The translations under genes and the position numbers were made by a program. The notes under the pieces were generated by a model that was not told the origin of the DNA, searched no databases, and saw only the letters and a list, made by a program, of their open reading frames with translations. Source: Thamnidium elegans (taxonomy: Eukaryota; Mucoromycota; Mucoromycetes; Mucorales; Mucoraceae). Taken from it: DNA of 64,000 nt. Positions within the stretch are counted from its first letter, which is position 1, and each line of letters opens with the position of its first letter. The stretch spans positions 558,001-622,000 of the forward strand of contig JAIXMG010000009.1 in NCBI GenBank assembly GCA_025201345.1, read 5' to 3'. This document shows positions 21,946 to 34,120 of this stretch, in pieces.

Positions 21946-23977
21946 TTACCTAATCTGCATACGGGTGGCTTCAACAAAAGAAATGGCTATTCTTAGTTCC
22001 TTTTCTGTTCTTGCTAAATCGATTGCTTTTTCATAATATTTTAATGCTTCAGTGTATTTATCTTGGTCTAAATACATTTGTGCTAAAGAAGCTACGGCAG
22101 CATCACAAGCAGGATCAGCTATTATATTTACAATAAAATTTTAATATATATATATTTGTACATATGCGTGCTACTATAATACCTTCAAGTGCGCTCTTGC
22201 ATAAATTAATAGCTTCTTCTATTTGATAACTTTGATACTTGACCATCGCTTTATTGATATAAGGTAACGGGTGGTTTGGATTTAGTGACATGGCTTTATT
22301 AAACATATCAGTAGCTCGAATCGAATCTCCTTTATCTGCCAATACTTCTCCATAGTAATTATAAGCGTCTGATGACTGAGGAAAAATTTTAATAGTTTGT
22401 TCAAATGTTTGTATAGCATTTGATACCATCCCGAGTTTATATTGTGTTACTGCTAATTGGATATACGCATAAACAAAACTAGGGTTTAACATTAGACTCT
22501 TTTCGTAGTCAAGTATAGCTTGTTTATAATCCCCACTAATATAGTAAACTAAAAGCAGTTTAGTTTAATTTTTTTTTCTATAAAATAAAATTAAATTAAC
22601 CTTGGCCTCTATGGTAGTAAATATCAGGGTCCATAGGACTCAACTCAATAGCATTTTCAAATACTTGTAAAGCATCTTCTGTATCACCCAATTCCATTAG
22701 GATACTAGCTCGTTTTATATAACTTTGAATATAAGTAGGATCCGATTGAATTGATTGATGTAAACATGTCAGCGCAGTATTAGCATCGCCTTTTAAAAAT
22801 GCCAAGGTGCCCTTCAAGTTTAAAGCAAGTGCTACGTATTTTTCCGAACATCCTAGTACAATAGCTTTTTGACAGTCTTGGAATGCTTCTTCGTACTTTT
22901 TTTCGGCTAGCGCTCTTCTTGCTTTAGCATAGTGTGCGTCTCCGTTTACTGTATCTGTACTTGACGGTATATCCATATTACTATCTTTTTTTTTTAAAAA
23001 AAAAAAAATTAATTTCCTACAAGTTATTATTATTATTATATTTTACCAGGACGGAAACAATCAAAGTAAGCAGAAACAAATGTAGCAGAAGGAAATCTCG
23101 GTTGTTTTATCTATTATAGACCATGTAAGTATAGATTATGTGTATATTCAACAAAACATCCTTACCTTTATTAATTGTTTTGCCTTTTCCTCCGATACTT
23201 GCTTTAAAATTCTTTCTCTTTCTAAGGCGGCATTTACGTTTCTAAAACCTTCCAAAATACAAACACACGTATAGTCTATTTTTATATATCCTTATTAAAC
23301 TTCTTTTTTGATGTTTACAAAGTGTATATACTTTACCAAAGAGAGCTTCAGATAAATCCCTCTTTTTTTCTAAAGCTTGTGCTCGACAATACAATGCCTT
23401 TGTAAAAGTAGGATTTAATAATAGAGCAGTGTTACAATCTTCTAATACTTTATCGTAGAGTTCCATATTTGCATAACAGGCAGCTCGACTAGCATAAAAT
23501 GAAGCGTTGGATTGAAATCGAATTGCTTGTGTGTATAATCGAATTGCTTCTGCATAATTCTTATTATTGAATGCTAAATTTCCTTTGGTTTTAAATACAT
23601 TGGCAGCAGATAAACGTTGCTTTTTATGTATATGTAGCAGGTTAAATAATTATTTTTTCTATTCCATACAAGTTTTTACCTCTGGTGCCATGACAGAAAT
23701 AATAGCGTCTGTCATTGACTCATATGCAGATAATGGTACTTCATCATGTGCTATTGATATATATATATATATATATTTGAGTGATAGGAATTATGATTAG
23801 CGAAACAAAACAAAAAAAAAACTTACTAGGTGGTGAAGGTGGAGTTGGTGGATGATAGAATTGATTACAGATCAAGAATGCAGCACCAGTACCTGCCAGT
23901 GTAATACCTAAAACAATAGCTACGTATAATTTCCAGTCTCTATTACCAATATAATTTCGGACGTATATTCTAGACAT
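21946..23977 (-). CDS. TOM70: mitochondrial import receptor Tom70
   Basis: Outer-membrane receptor of the TOM complex that docks Hsp70/Hsp90-bound carrier precursors. Spliced model: complement(21946..22118, 22183..22548, 22601..22984, 23047..23110, 23166..23248, 23337..23619, 23680..23750, 23827..23977), 524 aa. N-terminal membrane anchor at residues ~17-37 (LYVAIVLGITLAGTGAAFLI), a Pro-rich linker (HPPTPPSPP), then TPR repeats: SAANVFKTKGNLAFNNKNYA, AIRFQSNASFYASRAACYAN, the middle FPSATFVSAYFDCFRP, and repeated TPRs to the end (SDAYNYYGEVLADKGDSI, NPNHPLPYINKAMVKYQSYQ). Shorter than yeast Tom70 (617 aa) but full TPR order. Upstream 191 bp is shared with VPS55. Confidence 0.93.
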
Positions 23978-24168
23978 TTTGGGATATATGAGAAAGATGG
24001 AAAAATATGTATGAAGGTGGGGGGGGGGATTTCATTGTTTAAATAACACAATACACAGACAATTGGCGTTGTTTTAAATAATTGTCTGGTGATACTTATC
24101 CAAAAAAATAAATACTTTTTTTTTTTTCTTTTTCTTTTACATACACGCACCAAGAGAATTACAACATT
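23978..24168. promoter_or_regulatory. shared divergent promoter, TOM70 and VPS55
   Basis: 191 bp between opposed start codons, with a G-run near 24020-24029 and a T-run near 24118-24128. Confidence 0.5.
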
Positions 24169-24277
24169 ATGGCAGGTTTAAGAAGTAAGCAATACAATGT
24201 TTACGATTTATTCACGTTTATTATTTAACTTTTTTTTGTTTAGCGTAAGAATACATATTTATATATATTCCCATTAC

Positions 24278-24308
<31 letters not shown>

Positions 24309-24542
24309 ATGACAATATTTTAGCATTATTGCATTGGCTTTTGTTTTAGCTATTGGTTTCTTGTTAGTTATTTTATCGTGCGCTCTTTTCTCGTAAGTTT
24401 CTTTTTCTTTTTCTTTTTTTTACTATGAACCTCTCCACTAGACTCTCTTTTTTTCTTCTTTTTAATAATGTAATAGTAACTGGTGGCCGTTATTAGTCGG
24501 TAAGTCTGTTTTGTACTATTAAACTCATCAATTACTTTTTCT

Positions 24543-24579
<37 letters not shown>

Positions 24580-25136
24580 GATTACACAGTCGCAACTTAT
24601 ATATTAGCTCCATTACCTAACGCTTTATGTGGAAGGTGTGCTGGAGAAGATGACCTCATGTCTGACTATAACGGGTACGAAAACTATTATCAAACAACGA
24701 CAACAGTATATATACGCTGATACTTTTTTTTTATATTGTAGTGGCGCACTTGATGCGGGTCATTTTATTACTGGCATGTTTATTGTAACTGGATTTTGTA
24801 AGTTTTCTTTTTGTAGTGTATATATAAAAGATTTTTTTAATGTTTTTTTTTTTTTTTTTATATAAAAGGTTTACCATTTGTTCTTGCTCATGCTGAAGTA
24901 GTAAGTATTTAGGGGGGGGGGATGAATTATAAAAAAGTTGGATTGTACTGATATACGAAATAGATTACTGTCCCGGCCATGATTATGAGTATTGCAGGTG
25001 GTGTTTTGGTATATGGAACAAGTAAGAATTTATATATTTCTGTTTGTTTTTTATTGCTAAATATGGTTCTTTTTTTTCTTTTGTAATAGTTATTGCATAT
25101 ACACATTTTTTCGCTCATCAAGGTGACGAATTTTGA
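24169..25136 (+). CDS. VPS55: Vps55 / LEPROT family endosomal membrane protein
   Basis: Four-span endosomal protein; in yeast Vps55 works with Vps68 in late-endosome to vacuole traffic. Spliced model: 24169..24184, 24244, 24324..24392, 24477..24499, 24590..24674, 24742..24797, 24869..24900, 24964..25021, 25090..25136: 387 nt, 128 aa. Protein pattern: MAGLRTIIALAFVLAIGFLL, VILSCALFSNWWPLLV, LAPLPNALCGRCAGEDDLMS, ALDAGHFITGMFIVTGFCLP and ending FFAHQGDEF, matching yeast Vps55 (GFLALGFLLVILSCALF, LAPIPN, DLAHFLTGM). Exon 2 is a single base (C24244) between TTTAG and GTAAGA; without it the frame breaks and a stop follows quickly. Nine exons for 128 residues is unusually fragmented. Confidence 0.92.
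24244..24244 (+). other. VPS55: one-nucleotide microexon of VPS55
   Basis: C24244 is preceded by a poly-T tract and TTTAG (24239-24243) and followed by GTAAGA (24245-24250). Exon 1 ends AGA A and exon 3 begins C ATT ATT; inserting C gives ACC (Thr) and the frame of the conserved protein. The flanking introns would be 59 and 79 nt. Confidence 0.7.
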
Positions 25137-26937
25137 TATCCCAAAATAATTTAATAATGATAATAAAAAAAAAGAAGGAATGATAAAGCTATATAAAGTA
25201 TATTTTTTTTTATATGTAAGATATGTGTGCAAGTGGTTTTTTTGTTTTTTTTTTGATGGTAGTATCGCATTCTCACGCGAAAACCTAACTGGTGAAGGGA
25301 TTATTTTTCTTTTGACTGTGTCGCTCTTTAAATGGTCTTGAATACCAAATGCATTAATAAAAGAATGGAAAGTTTTGACTCATACAAAATATTGACTATA
25401 CTCAAGCCTTATAATGTATGTATTACAGCAGCGGCTCTAATTAAGAATATTCGATTTAAGAGTAGGCAAATGAGATTGGAAAAGGATCGACGTCATGGAC
25501 GTTATTGATAGTCTTAAAAGCGAATATTTTTATTAATAAAGCGGTTAAATTGGATAAAGACGAATTTTACTTTTTCTAACTCATTAATTTATACTTGTCA
25601 GCCTCTATCCATATACTCGAATTTTGGATAAAGCCTTCAGTAACCTTTTCAGAGCAGCTCCAGTCATCTCTACAACAACAACGGCAACAAAAAAGGCCAC
25701 GTAAAAGACAACGTGGAAGACAATGACTGAGGGTATAATTTACTTTATAGTTATCTCGTAACATCTCTTTCGAGCGATACGATAGTATTCGGAATTTTGC
25801 GAAAATGCACTCTTCTTTAATCGATCCCACATTAATTCTGTAAAAAGTGTTTGTTGCAGGAATTAAATAAGTTTTATAATGATAAGCTTAAGTCGATTCT
25901 TTCTAGAAAATAATCATATAAATGAATTTTTAAAGTCTGTACCATTCATCGCTTCTGCCGACATCAGGAAGCCTCGTATCCCTTACTGTCTAAATCGCAG
26001 GTTTTGATATTCATACATATATCCTCAGACTAACTGACCTCAGTATCTATGTTACTGATGATTACTATGCTTTCCGTTTCCCTAGTAATTTCTTGTCGAG
26101 ATCAGGAAAGTTTATTTCACCACAGATTATTTTTTTCGTTTTCTCCCTTTGTTATTAGTTAATCCTTTTTGTTTACCTCGTTACTTGGCACCAAAAAAAA
26201 AAAAAAAAAAAAAAAACTTGTGCAGCAATTTTTAGTTTTCCTTGTATCTATTGGCTCTCATTTCATTACTGGATATTTAATTTTCCTCAACCTTAATTGA
26301 GACCTTTGTATATTTTTTCATAGTGATATAAGACTTGGAATAAAATATATCATTGGGTATGACGGTTATATCCTTGTGTGTAGATTGAATTGGAGGACGA
26401 TAAAGTAGGTCTGGATGAACTGCTTATACAAACTACGTATACTGTTGTTAATGACATCTTCCTTTGAGAATGAAACCATCATTTGTTCCCATATCATAGT
26501 ATCAATTACTATGGAATAAATACTACATAGGTATTACTATCGTAAGATAGATATGTCTATATTGGCATTATAGTAAATATACTATACTTACATGTAATAT
26601 TAAGAAGAAGAAGAAAAAAAAAAAAGAGATGAATAGAAAGAAAGATCATCTTATTTCAATTTAATCAGCGTTGAAGGCTGGGGAATAAAAGCCCTGAACC
26701 GCTTTCTTAAAACTAGATACCGCTCATCACTATAGCTATCCTTTTAACATAAGAGTACGTAAAAAAAAAAAAAAAAGTTGAGCCAAATGACTTTAACAAT
26801 ATTTGTTATGACTCAGGGGGGGTGGGGAGGTTTGATAAAAGTGTTTCCTTTTTACTTTTTCAAGCCGGTATAAAGTCTAGCGGTGTCTCGCGAAAAAAAA
26901 AATAAAAAAATTTACAGTTTAGAAGAGAGGATGAAAG

Positions 26938-26974
<37 letters not shown>

Positions 26975-27035
26975 TCCTTATCTTGAATTAATGATATCAG
27001 AGTAAATGAACAAGCTAGAGTTCATCATTATTTCA

Positions 27036-27093
27036 TCAGTCAATTGTTGTACAACACCATTTGATATCTGGTTGTACAACATCGCTTGACTGA
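27036..27093. repeat. double palindrome GTTGTACAAC within an inverted repeat
   Basis: GTTGTACAAC, itself a perfect palindrome, occurs at 27046-27055 and 27071-27080, and the pair is flanked by TCAGTCAA (27036-27043) and its complement TTGACTGA (27086-27093). It lies about 650 bp before the chitin synthase start. Confidence 0.8.
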
Positions 27094-27538
27094 GATTATT
27101 ATGGTAATAAGTATAATATTAGAAGAAAAAGAAAGTGATGAACAATTTGTTTTCGTTTTGTAAGTGGTTTGTTTTACACTCTCCTTTTATCTATTCGAAA
27201 CATTTTGTAATCAAGATAAACACAATACTTTAGTTACTGTAAAGAGATGACATAATTAAAAATATAAATACCAGCTATGTAAACGTTATTATTTATAATT
27301 AAAATAAGTTCAATTGTGAATTTTTGCGCACAGATCAAAATAGCCCTTTCACTGAGTTTTTTTCATTTCGATGCATATCGTATTAAATTATGACCTTCCG
27401 TTGTTATAAATAGAAAACTTAGACTTTTTTTTCTTTCTTTTTGCCAAGTCAGAATCACCGACTAAAGTCGAATTGAGGAACCGCTTTTGTATTTTTTATT
27501 TTTATTTATTTTTTTCGTTTTCTCTTTTCTTCTTAATA

Positions 27539-27575
<37 letters not shown>

Positions 27576-27618
27576 ATTATTTTTAACAAGAGAAAAAAAA
27601 TAGACATAGTTATCTTTC

Positions 27619-27624
<6 letters not shown>

Positions 27625-27649
<25 letters not shown>
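27625..27649. repeat. TC dinucleotide microsatellite
   Basis: About 12 TC units in the pyrimidine-rich leader of the chitin synthase gene. Confidence 0.85.
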
Positions 27650-27655
<6 letters not shown>

Positions 27656-27732
27656 TACTTTCTAAAAGAAAAAGTTATATACACTTGTACCATAAATTAT
27701 TATACATAGAGAAAAGAAAAAAGAAATAGGAT

Positions 27733-30700
27733 ATGAATCCCAATGAAAAAGTAAAATCATACCAACCTAGCTTGAGTAGAGGATTTTCTTCTGCATCTTT
27801 AACAGAAGAAGGAACAATGTCGTCTGATGCAGAAGCATTTATTACACAGCCTGTCAAGAGAGGAAAATCACTTGTACGACCTGAACGTGAAAGAATAGAT
27901 CCTAATCATAGACAATACCATTATCATCAAGCTGCTAGCCAAGCCCCTAACGATTCAGTTCAACCCAGTAGAACAGGCAACTTACCTCGTACACTCAGTA
28001 AAAAAGGTACTACAAATATACGTCGTGGTAAAAGTGTATTAGGTCGTGAAGAAAAAGGTACGACTGAAGAAGAATTCGAATATCAACAACAAGGCGATAA
28101 AAAAACTTGGTCTTCTAAAATTCCTGGCCCTTGGATGACATATTGTTATTTAATAACATGTTGCGTACCGCCTCAGTTATTAAGTTGTGCAGGTACTACC
28201 AAAATTCTGTAAAAAAAAAAAAAAAAATCTAACTTGATGCAAAAAAAAAAAAAAAAAAAAATGTTAGGTATACCTAGAGGTCAAGCTCAAAGTGCCTGGA
28301 GAGAAAAGATTGGTTTAGTTGGTGTTATTTTGGTCATCATGGGTTTTGTCGGTTTTTTAACTTTTGGCTTTACAGAAGCAACATGTCCTATTCAAGCCGT
28401 GGCTGTACATGGAAACGAAGTTAGTCCTGGTTACTTGGTTATTAAAGGATGGGCTTATATGCTTGCAGATTGGCAAGGGCATCCTAGTTCAAACGGATCA
28501 ATTAATGTCCTCTATCCCCCCATTGACGGTGCTGGTATGGATGCTTCTTTACTCTTTCCTACTTATACTTCTGCATGCGATAATGTCTTTCTTCCGTTAC
28601 AAGGTCAACAACCTAATTATTTCCCTTGCCAGTTATTTAACCCAAACATTACTGTGGCCCCTGATCCATCTCAATACACAAATAAAACCAATTGTCATAC
28701 TAGTAGTGCTGCCCTAGAAATGTTTGAATCCTTTCGAATGAATGGTGTCCCTAAAACGGATGGTGGATATAATAAAGCTGCCAGAGTATATTATGATTAT
28801 GAGGATGTTAACGCGACGAGTCACCTTATGCTTTACAACAAGTAAGTTTGATAAGATAAAAAAAGGGGGGGGGGGTGTGGGTTTATTATACACAAGAAGA
28901 AGAGAAAAAAAAAAATTGAACTAACTAAAATATTATTAGTAATGTTTTAAATCTTGGATTGTTACAATCTTTACCTAAAGAGTATTTCCAAGTATCACCA
29001 GGTGGTTTAGTTGATAAGATTATAAAGGATCCAACTGCGTTTGGTGGAAAAGATTTGACCTACGTAATCAAATCGAAAACGGGTACAGATATATCTTGGG
29101 AAGAAGAAGCAGAATGTTTAGCGCAAACGATCCGAGTTGGACAGATCGATACGATTTCAGTTGGTTGTATGTTTTCAGAAATTGTATTATATGTTTCTTT
29201 AATTGTTATTTTGGGCGTGATTGTTTCAAAATTTGTATTGGCTGTTATATTTGGCTGGTTTTTATCTTGGAAATTGGGTAACTTTAAAGAAGAAAATTCT
29301 TATGCTGCAAGAATGAAACGTGAAGAACAAATTGAAAACTGGGCTCAAAATATTAACGATAATGGTCCTGCTGCTGCAACCCCTCAACCTCCTGTTCAGG
29401 ATAAACCTGTAAAGCGTCGTACTTATTTACCAAAGACTTCAAGATTTACTCCATTAGAATATGGTTCAACTCGTTTTGATTTTGATAAATCTCCCATGCC
29501 TGCTTGGAAAACGTAAGTGATATAAATATATAAATATATATTGAATAGAACTAATATATATATATATATATATATTTCTGTAATTAGTAACGGAAGTAGA
29601 CCCAACTCATTCTTGTCATCATCTACCCCTTCTTTTTTAAATACACCTATCAATCGTGGCTCGACCGCATCAATTCCAAATAATTTTCTTACGCCAGCTG
29701 TATCCTCATTTTCTTGGGACGGTCGTAGTACTGATTCCAGTAGTGTTTCTTATAATGGTAACGGACCTAATGGTATGGGACCTCCTTGCCCTTACGCTAT
29801 ATCACCTTACGCTGTACCTCAACCTGCACTTGATTATATGCCATTCAATTATCCACTAGCCCATACCATTTGTTTGGTTACCTGTTATTCAGAAGGCGAA
29901 GAAGGTATCCGGATCACATTAGATTCAATTTGTGTTAGTGATTACCCCAAGAGTCATACACTTTTACTTGTTATTTGTGACGGATTAATTACAGGCAGTG
30001 GAGAAAGTAGATCAACACCTGATGTATGTGTCGGTATGATGCGTGACCTTATTGTGCCCGCTGATCAAGTACAGGCACAACCCTATGTTGCTATCGCTGA
30101 CGGCTCCAAAAGAAATAATTGCGCAAAAGTATATGCTGGATTTTATAAATTTAATGATGACACAGTACCCGTGGAGCAACAATCTCGCGTACCCATGATT
30201 ACGATTGTTAAATGTGGTGGTCCAGAAGAAAAAGGAGCTGCTAAACCTGGTAATCGTGGTAAAAGAGATTCACAAATCATCTTAATGCAATTCTTGCAAA
30301 AAGTTATGTTTGATGAACGTATGACAATGATGGAATACGAATTCTTTAACGCTATTTGGAGAATTACTGGTGTCCCGGCTGATAACTTTGAAATTTGTCT
30401 TATGGTAGATGCAGATACTAAATTATATCCTGATGCTCTCTCAAGATTGATTTCCGCTGCCGTAAAGGATCCCGAAATTTCTGGTCTTTGCGGTGAAACT
30501 AAAATTGCAAACAAAACAGACAGTTGGGTCAGTATGATTCAAGTATTTGAATACTATATCTCTCATCATCAATCTAAAGCATTTGAATCTATCTTTGGTG
30601 GTGTTACTTGTTTACCCGGTTGTTTCTGTATGTACCGTATTAAGGCTCCCAAGGGACCAAATGGTTACTGGGTTCCTATTTTAGCTAATCCCGATATTGT

Positions 30701-31886
30701 CGAACATTATTCGGAAAATGTGGTCGATACATTACACAGAAAGAATTTATTGCTACTTGGCGAAGATCGTTATTTGACCACATTAATGCTACGCACCTTT
30801 CCTCATCGTAAAATGATGTTTGTTCCTCAAGCTGTCTGTAAAACTGTAGTACCTGATACCTTCAAAGTTTTATTATCTCAACGTCGTCGTTGGATTAACT
30901 CTACCATCCATAACTTGTTCGAACTTATTTTGGTAAACGATCTTTGCGGTACCTTTTGTTTCTCTATGCAGTTTGTTGTATTTATGGAACTGGTTGGTAC
31001 ATTGGCTTTGCCTGCCGCTATTTCATTTACCATTTATTTGATTATTATTGCTATTATGGGTAAGCCTGCTGTATTGCCACTTATCTTGCTTGCTTTGATT
31101 CTTGGTTTACCTGCTGTTTTGATTGTTATGACCAGTAGAAAGGTGGTTTATATTGGCTGGATGTTGATTTATTTGATTAGTTTACCTATTTGGAATTTTG
31201 TGCTGCCTACATACGCTTACTGGCATTTCGACGATTTCTCTTGGGGTGATACACGTAAAGTAGAAGGCGCGACCAAGGATGCAGGACATGGTGACGGCAG
31301 TGGTGAATTTGATAGTAGTGTAATCACAATGAAAAAATGGAGCGAATATGAAATCGAACGTCGTACAACATTAGCACAAACAAATAACTTACCAACTCCA
31401 AGATTTGCAGAGCGCAATCTCGGTGTAGAAGTATTTAGAAATGATGCGCCGCCTATTAATAAACGGTATAGTGAACTATCAAATGAAAGCGGCAAAGTTC
31501 CATTAACTCAGATGGATTACGCGGTAGCTAATCACTCCACTCATAGTTATCGAGTAAGAGGCGAATCTTCTTCTCCGTTAGGTATTGTACCTGTTACCAA
31601 TATGTCAAAGGGTCATAATGGTTTCGAAATAGATGAAATATTAAAGGCAAATGAGGAACCTGAACAAGATACTTCGGTCGAAAATCATGAATTAGGATGG
31701 ATTCAACAAAGTACACACGATAATAACTGGGCTGATCCAGCTCCACATCATAGTCATGCTAAACACGATGATGATGAGAATATTAAACATGAACCTGATA
31801 CTATCAAGAAAGACGATACTGATAATAGGAACAATAAGAAGAAAAATGATGATGATGATGATGATAAATCTATCACTTCATTATAA
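27733..31886 (+). CDS. CHS: class IV chitin synthase
   Basis: Membrane glycosyltransferase (GT2) that polymerises UDP-GlcNAc into wall chitin; Chs3-like. Spliced model: 27733..28192, 28268..28841, 28940..29512, 29588..31886, 1301 aa. A ~130-aa basic disordered head precedes the first membrane spans ([20 protein letters not shown]), then an extracytoplasmic segment, a second span ([20 protein letters not shown]), and the catalytic part: [63 protein letters not shown] and the signature QRRRW in [13 protein letters not shown] (about residue 967). C-terminal spans follow, then an acidic, Asp/His/Lys-rich tail. Intron phases all close. Class IV is inferred from the N-terminal layout (no myosin head) and length. 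Confidence 0.93.
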
Positions 31887-32216
31887 AAATAAAGCGATTG
31901 TAATATATATATATATAAAATAAAAAATAAAAAAAGTCACATACTAAAATAAATAAATAAAAGGGTATGTACACTATTGATTCTTCTCCCTTTTTTTTTT
32001 TTTTTTTTCTTTGGTTTTTCATTCAGTTTATTTACATTAACCAAACCATTTATACGATTGGCAACATTCAAGGGAAAAATTAGTCAAACAAGAAATTTCT
32101 CTATAAAACCAATCAAAACAATATCCGTTGAATAGTAAGTTATGCAAGAAAATAAAGGGTCTTCATGTTAACCCCCTTCTTTTTTTTTTTTTTAAAGCCT
32201 ACGCGTGCCTACAGAG
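31887..32216. other. intergenic, CHS 3' end to YEATS gene
   Basis: 3' UTR-like TA-rich sequence and a poly-T block just before the next gene; possibly includes a leader intron of the YEATS gene. Confidence 0.4.
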
Positions 32217-33377
32217 ATGGTTAAAAAAAGGGTTAAAATAACTTGCACGCATACCCTCAAAAATAAGAAATTAATGTCTATTCCAATATGGAGACGTTGG
32301 ATGATTCAAATCAATCCAGTAGAACGTGCCGCTAGTGCATCACTTGCACACTATATTGATCATGTCGAGTACATTTTACATGAATCGTTTGAAACACCGC
32401 GTATAGGTTGGTAAGAAAGAACAGAGGAAAATATATAAGCAAAAAAACATCAAAAAAATTCTTATTAGTGGTTACACAACTATGGTAGAGATATTTGATG
32501 AACCTTATATACTAAAACAAGAAGGCTGGGGAGAATTTGATTTGGGCATCGTATTTCATTTCAAATCAAAAGACATTCCATCACAAACAATCATGTTTGA
32601 TTTAAACTTTTCAAAACCAAAGTATTTCCAAATCGGAATACTGGTAATAAAAAAAGGAGGGGGGGATTCAAGGCCGAAAATGATGTATATACACACTAAA
32701 CTTTTATTTTAAAATAGGAAGTACAAGAAGATAATAGGAAAAGATCTATATCATCTTCATCCTCTTCGTCCTCTACTATCACTTCAATGGCAGGTACTCC
32801 ACCAGATAATGATGTTTTTTCTTTATTTGGTTTTTTAGCAAACCAGAAAGAATATGTTTATAATGGCAGATCAGCAAAGCAACAAATAAATTCTTGTTAT
32901 ATATTTAACCGAAATAAACAGAGTAGATCCACATCACAAAACATTTCTTCTGGGAATAATAACGTAGTGCCCGAGGTAAGAATAAAAGGGGGTTTCATGT
33001 AACAAATTACATCTAACTTGTACTTTTATAGAAAATCAATATATCGATACTTGCAAAACGTTTGGAATCATTAAACGATGAAAATTTGAGAAATGTATAC
33101 AATATAATGTTACAATACGATAGAAGAAATATGTCTATTGTAGAGACGAAAGGTAAAATGAAATAAAATAACGCGGGGGGGGGGTAATATATCAAAAAAG
33201 GGACAGGGAAAAAAAGAAAAAAAAATATTTTATCAAAGGAAAATTAATCTTATTTTTTATATACCAGATCAAGTTATACTCGACTTACATTCTCTTGGTA
33301 TTCCACTCTTAAAGAAACTATGGGAACTCACAACTGATTTAGAAGCAAAAAATGGGTTGCTTATAAACATGTCGTAA
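32217..33377 (+). CDS. YEATS-domain protein, Taf14/Yaf9-like
   Basis: YEATS domains read acylated histone lysines and sit in TFIID, SWI/SNF, NuA4 or SWR1 complexes. Spliced model: 32217..32410, 32469..32643, 32718..32975, 33032..33152, 33268..33377, 285 aa. Domain at residues ~1-125: the start MVKKRVKITCTHTLKN, IWRRWMIQINPVERAASASL, VEYILHESFETPRIG, then YILKQEGWGEFDLGIVFHF, the conserved GWGEF loop. After a Ser-rich linker, a C-terminal helical region (KINISILAKRLESLNDENLR, VYNIMLQYDRRNMS) resembles the ET-like module of Taf14. This favours Taf14 over Yaf9, but not decisively. The stop codon overlaps a GTAAGC, so a further exon cannot be excluded. Confidence 0.82.
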
Positions 33378-34120
33378 GCAAAAAATAATGTTCAAATCAT
33401 ATGAACACTGTACATATTGATATATAAACTATTGTACCGATCATGTACAACAACAACAAAAAAAAAGAGCTTTTTTTTTTCTTCTTCTTTTTTCAAAATA
33501 CCTATACACACACTCACTCACTTATTCACTTATTCATTAACACATATTGTTTGCTTCAATTGAAAATTTATTTGAGTATTAACTATGTAACAAATATAGT
33601 CTCATATAATAATAATAAATCATGTAACTTTAATAACCCCAATCTATCTAACCTCACCTTTAAACTAATAGGAACCATGAAAAAATCATAATTTTAATGT
33701 TGATGCAATGCATTATTCAAAAAGGTTGAATAATTTATATTTTATGCAAAGAAAAAAAGAATATTTTTTCTTTTTAATAGGAGGAATAAAAAAAAAATCT
33801 GTCATATATAATAATCCCCTAAATAAACAACAAAGATCCTGCCTTATTTGCGTAATAAATCAACCGACACTTATATATTTTACATTATTTATTATCTCCT
33901 TCTTCCTGTACTTTCTTTTTTCTTTTTTTCTTTTTAAGATAAAATAAAAAAAATAAAAAAAAAAAAATAAAAAAAAAAAAAAAGACGTTACACTCTTAGC
34001 AATATACCTCTTTTTCTTTTCTTTTCTTTTTTAAATATACTTTTACTGTAACATTTATTTTATTATTACTGTTTTTAAAAGAAAATAATCTAGTACATAC
34101 ATTTCTATTTGGCATACAAA
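33378..34120. other. H+-ATPase upstream region
   Basis: About 740 bp with A-runs and CT-rich leader tracts before the ATPase start. No coding signal seen. Confidence 0.45.

Larger units (their letters stand above)
25137..27732. other. long gene-free region upstream of chitin synthase
   Basis: About 2.6 kb. Two coding-like but frame-incompatible + strand fragments occur at 25365-25508 (ending RFKSRQMRLEKDRRHGRY) and 25616-25727 (ending QQQRQQKRPRKRQRGRQ), perhaps one decayed gene. A paired palindromic repeat lies at 27036-27093, a 33-base T-run at 26941-26973, and a TC microsatellite just before the chitin synthase. Confidence 0.4.

Noticed and set aside
33443..33947. Two open frames of about 80 codons before the H+-ATPase
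   Set aside because: Made mostly of Phe, Lys and Asn codons from homopolymer and AT tracts.
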